Source of the DNA: an uncultured Collinsella sp.
GTDB lineage: Bacteria > Actinomycetota > Coriobacteriia > Coriobacteriales > Coriobacteriaceae
Direction of reading: 5' to 3'
Assembly: GCA_900554255.1 (NCBI GenBank)
Contig: USGN01000049.1
Location: forward strand, 1 to 8,465
Length of the DNA stretch: 8,465 nucleotides
Part shown: positions 6,251 through 8,465 of the stretch, piece after piece
How the letters are laid out: the number at the start of each line of letters is the position of its first letter
Position numbering within the stretch: position 1 is the stretch's first letter
Made by a program: the position numbers and the translations under genes
Notes under the pieces: generated by a model
The model's database searches: none
What the model saw: only the letters and a program-made list of their open reading frames with translations
What the model was told of the DNA's origin: nothing

Positions 6251-6274
6251 TGTCGGCAGCTGGGGACGACCATT
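6251..6274 (+). repeat. TGCCGGCA-type repeat unit A, copy 2
   Basis: The second copy, starting 27 bases after copy 1. It reads TGTCGGCAG, then CTGGGGACG, then ACCATT, and abuts the second B unit. Confidence 0.7.
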
Positions 6275-6306
6275 CATTGGGGACAGACTTAAATGACCAG
6301 TCGTTG
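6274..6306 (+). repeat. GGGGACAG-type repeat unit B, copy 2
   Basis: The second copy of the unit at 6188-6220, again bounded by TCATT (6274-6278) and AATGA (6292-6296). A further diverged GGGGACAG segment (about 6303-6323) leads directly into the third A unit. Confidence 0.75.
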
Positions 6307-6323
6307 GGGGGACAGTCTCTATG

Positions 6324-6347
6324 TGCCGGCAGTTTGGGACGATCCTT
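6324..6347 (+). repeat. TGCCGGCA-type repeat unit A, copy 3
   Basis: The third copy, with TGCCGGCAG, then TTTGGGACG, then ATCCTT. It has the palindrome TGCCGGCA at 6324-6331. It ends the recognisable repeat block. Confidence 0.7.
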
Positions 6348-6445
6348 TGATGTCTGATGCCCCCAGAGGGGTGAAGTAATACAGCTGGGTCTGTCTTTTA
6401 GGGCTTTGGTGTTCCGCCCCTTTATGTTTCACAAGGATCGTCGCA
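6348..6445. other. Intergenic stretch without an identified feature
   Basis: No gene is supported here. A short CCCC/GGGG inverted repeat lies near 6361-6371. A minus-strand open frame of 106 codons (6319-6639) crosses it but reads through repeats and the phased GCGC array and has no recognisable domain. Confidence 0.5.
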
Positions 6446-6494
6446 TGCGCATTTACGCGCATAGCCTTGCGCGACAATGCGCATAGCCGCGCAA
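6446..6494 (+). promoter_or_regulatory. Helically phased array of YGCGCAW heptamers, candidate operator cluster
   Basis: Five heptamers of the form YGCGCAW start at 6446 (TGCGCAT), 6456 (CGCGCAT), 6467 (TTGCGCG, the same motif on the other strand), 6478 (TGCGCAT) and 6488 (CGCGCAA). The start-to-start distances are 10, 11, 11 and 10 bases, one DNA helical turn each. A longer direct repeat, GCGCATAGCC, at 6457-6466 and 6479-6488 underlies part of it. Such face-of-helix phasing suggests cooperative protein binding. The DeoR-type regulator encoded downstream is one candidate ligand, by proximity only. Confidence 0.45.
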
Positions 6495-6560
6495 ACATCT
6501 GCCAACTATGGCTAAATAATGACCGATAAGCAAATAAATACGCAAACACGAGCAGATACG

Positions 6561-6574
6561 CGCGCAATTGTGCG
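6561..6574 (+). promoter_or_regulatory. Near-palindromic operator-like site before the oxidoreductase gene
   Basis: CGCGCAATTGTGCG is a palindrome at 12 of 14 positions, centred on AATT. It reuses the CGCGCAA heptamer of the upstream array. TATAGG (6577-6582) just after it could be a -10 box, giving a start near 6589 and a short leader before the gene at 6626. No clear -35 is visible, which fits either an activator-dependent or a misassigned promoter. Confidence 0.35.
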
Positions 6575-6625
6575 ACTATAGGTTTGTTAGAAATGAAGGA
6601 CTTCCGATGACTCAGGAGGCACATC

Positions 6626-7705
6626 ATGGCAGATTCCAAACAGGCTCCGCTCGACGCCGAGGCAGCCGCAAAGGCGGCGTTTGCCTCGGTCCAGAATCAG
6701 CCGTTCCCAAACGACATCTTTACGGCTCCCGAGCTTCGTTGGGCTGTAATTGGGTGTGGCGTTATCGCCAACCAGATGGCTCAGTCTCTCGCCCTTGCCG
6801 GCCGAAAGCTCGCGGGCGTTGCCAACCGCACGCTGTCCAAGGCTCAGGCTTTTGCAGAGCAGTATGGCGTTGAGAAGGTCTATGGCACGGTCGAGGATCT
6901 CTACGCCGATCCGGACATTGACGCAGTCTATATCACCACGCCGCACAACACGCATATCATCTATCTGCGAGCCGCTCTGGCAGCTGGCAAGCACGTGCTC
7001 TGCGAGAAGGCCATTACCCTCAATTCCGCCGAGCTTGACGAGGCCCGCGCCATTGCCGACGAGCACAACGTGGTCCTTATGGACGCCACCACGGTGCTTC
7101 ACATGCCCTTGTATCAGGAGCTGCGTCGTCGCATGGATGTCGGCGAGTTCGGCCGCATGAATCTCGCTCAGCTCAACTTTGGCAGCTATAAGGAGTACGG
7201 CGACCTGACCAACCGCTTCTACAACCGTAGCCTTGCCGGTGGCGCCATGCTCGACATTGGCGTGTATGCGCTCTCCGTTATGCGCCTCTTTATGGCGAGC
7301 CAGCCCGCTGAGGTTGTCTCGCTGGGCAACACCTGTGAGACCGGTGTCGACGTTGCGGGCGGCATTGTCTGCCGTAACGCCGAGCAGCAGCTGGGTGTTG
7401 TGAGCCTCACGCTCCACTCCAAGCAGCCCAAGCGCTCGGTCATCAGCTTCGACAAGTGCTATATCGAGGTCAACGAGTATCCGCGCGCCGATCACGCGAC
7501 CATCGTGTGGACTGTGGACGGCCACCGCGAGGAGGTCCACGCCGGCACCGAAGCTTACGCCCTTTGCTATGAGATGGCCGATCTTGAGAAGGCCGTTGCC
7601 GGCGACGACTCCAAGCGCGAGCTGCTGGATTATGCTTCTGATGTTATGGAGCTGATGACCAAGCTCCGCGCCAACTGGGGAGTCGTGTACCCCGAGGAGG
7701 AGTAA
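6626..7705 (+). CDS. Gfo/Idh/MocA-family NAD(P)-dependent oxidoreductase
   Basis: The protein is 359 residues, the usual length. It is probably a cytoplasmic dehydrogenase acting on a sugar, inositol or diol-like substrate. An N-terminal Rossmann domain begins after a roughly 37-residue leader and carries WAVIGCGVIANQ (39-50), the GxGxxA dinucleotide site. TTPHNTH (104-110) and HVLCEKAITLN (123-133) follow; the family's EKP motif is EKA here, with catalytic-type Lys128 kept. The C-terminal domain has LAGGAMLDIGVYAL (203-216), matching the GGxxxDxGxY/H motif with Asp210 and Tyr214, as in the dihydrodiol dehydrogenase-like branch. AGGAGG (6614-6619) lies 6 bases before ATG. It is co-transcribed with the DeoR-type gene 3 bases downstream. 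The substrate cannot be read from sequence. Confidence 0.9.
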   Translation: MADSKQAPLDAEAAAKAAFASVQNQPFPNDIFTAPELRWAVIGCGVIANQMAQSLALAGRKLAGVANRTLSKAQAFAEQYGVEKVYGTVEDLYADPDIDAVYITTPHNTHIIYLRAALAAGKHVLCEKAITLNSAELDEARAIADEHNVVLMDATTVLHMPLYQELRRRMDVGEFGRMNLAQLNFGSYKEYGDLTNRFYNRSLAGGAMLDIGVYALSVMRLFMASQPAEVVSLGNTCETGVDVAGGIVCRNAEQQLGVVSLTLHSKQPKRSVISFDKCYIEVNEYPRADHATIVWTVDGHREEVHAGTEAYALCYEMADLEKAVAGDDSKRELLDYASDVMELMTKLRANWGVVYPEEE

Positions 7706-7708
7706 GCG

Positions 7709-8455
7709 ATGCTTGCGGAAGATAGGCTCAATGCGATCGTGTCGATGGTGCAGCAGGCCGGCTCGGTTACCGTGCCGGAGCTTGCTGAAGCCCTGGGCGT
7801 GACGGCGTCTACCATTCGGCGCGACCTGCAGGCGCTCGACCGTGCACACCGTATCGCCAAGGTGCACGGAGGTGCGACGAGTCTGGAGCGCGCGCACGTG
7901 ACGCGCGACTTGACGATCAGCGAACGCAGTGATCTCCATAACGATGACAAGGAGCGCATCTGCGCCCGTGCCGCGGCTCTGGTGGAGCCCGATAGCTTTG
8001 TGTATATCGATTCGGGCTCAACGACCCTCAAGCTCATCGAGCATCTTCCGCGTCTCGACGGCGTCACCTATGTGACCGATTCCGTGCTCCATGCTCAGCA
8101 CCTTGCTTTGCGCGGCATGCGTACCGTGGTGCTGGGCGGCGAGCTCAAACCCGAGACCGAGGCGCTCGTCGGTCCCGATGCCTTGGCAACTCTGGACCGC
8201 TATAACTTCAACTGCGGCTTTTGGGGATCCAACGGCATCGCGGCCGAGCAAGGTCTCACCACACCGGATATCGAGGAAGCACAGGTCAAGCGTATCTCGA
8301 TGCGCCATACCGCCAAACGCTTCGTAATCTCGGACGCCAGTAAATTTGGCATGGTGGCGCCCGTCAAGTTCGCGGACTTCCGCGACGCAACGATTATTAC
8401 CGCGGGCGAGGTGCCCGCCAAGTACCAGGCGATGGATAACGTCATCACGGTCTAG
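7709..8455 (+). CDS. DeoR-family transcriptional regulator
   Basis: The protein is 248 residues, typical for the family. An N-terminal winged helix-turn-helix (about 6-56) shows GSVTVPELAEALGVTASTIR (18-37), then RDLQALD and HRIAKVHGGA (48-56), the DeoR signature. The C-terminal effector domain has YIDSGSTT (99-106), which usually binds a phosphosugar, and TDSV, VLGGELK (141-147) and FWGSNGI (171-177), equivalents of family motifs. The SDASKFG segment (208-214) is also conserved. Its start, 3 bases after the oxidoreductase stop, uses a GAGGAGGAG site (7694-7702) inside that gene, so translation is coupled. It probably represses its own operon in response to a phosphorylated sugar. Which sugar is unknown. 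The stop is 10 bases before the window end. Confidence 0.93.
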   Translation: MLAEDRLNAIVSMVQQAGSVTVPELAEALGVTASTIRRDLQALDRAHRIAKVHGGATSLERAHVTRDLTISERSDLHNDDKERICARAAALVEPDSFVYIDSGSTTLKLIEHLPRLDGVTYVTDSVLHAQHLALRGMRTVVLGGELKPETEALVGPDALATLDRYNFNCGFWGSNGIAAEQGLTTPDIEEAQVKRISMRHTAKRFVISDASKFGMVAPVKFADFRDATIITAGEVPAKYQAMDNVITV

Positions 8456-8465
8456 CAAGCAGGGG

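Noticed and set aside
6174..6494. CRISPR array
   Set aside because: The repeats are of different types, unevenly spaced, without uniform unique spacers, and no cas gene is present.
6319..6639. Minus-strand 106-codon open frame in the intergenic region
   Set aside because: It crosses a repeat unit, the phased GCGC array and the start of the next gene, has no visible ribosome site or domain, and is most likely chance.
6587..7939. Minus-strand open frame of 450 codons over the oxidoreductase gene
   Set aside because: The plus strand encodes a full Gfo/Idh/MocA protein with a ribosome site and motifs; the antisense product shows no family motifs.

Overview
The window is bacterial and moderately GC-rich, with strong codon bias toward C- and G-ending codons in the ribosomal genes. 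Two features point to a Gram-positive actinobacterial gut lineage: the protein sequences, and a long-form L24 with a CxxC...CxxC tail. From memory of family sequences, the best guess is Collinsella or a related genus of Coriobacteriia. That assignment is inference; no database search was possible.

Bases 316-6104 hold twelve ribosomal protein genes, all on the + strand, in the classical S10/spc order: rplC, rplD, rplW, rplB, rpsS, rplV, rpsC, rplP, rpmC, rpsQ, rplN, rplX. Most junctions are tight: rplD-rplW is 0 nt, and rpsC-rplP and rplP-rpmC overlap by one base. Three places are loose and carry RNA-structure potential: the roughly 315-base leader before rplC, the 179-base gap before rplB, and the 118-base gap before rplN. 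These are the best candidates for internal promoters, attenuators or ribosomal-protein autoregulation. A 26-base sequence is repeated (23/26 identical) in the first two of them.

The cluster is cut at both ends compared with the usual order. The rpsJ gene that normally precedes rplC is not in the 315 bases upstream. After rplX comes a strong intrinsic terminator (6135-6166) instead of rplE, rpsN, rpsH and so on.

The 521-base stretch 6105-6625 has no convincing gene. It contains the terminator, an 11-base tandem duplication, and a patch of short composite repeats (6188-6347) built from GGGGACAG-type and TGCCGGCA-type units. After these comes a helically phased array of YGCGCAW heptamers (6446-6494) and a near-palindromic operator-like site (6561-6574).

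Bases 6626-8455 hold a two-gene unit with a 3-base gap: a Gfo/Idh/MocA-family NAD(P)-dependent oxidoreductase and a DeoR-family transcriptional regulator. This looks like a small sugar or sugar-derivative catabolic operon with its own regulator. It is unrelated to translation and follows the ribosomal cluster only by position.
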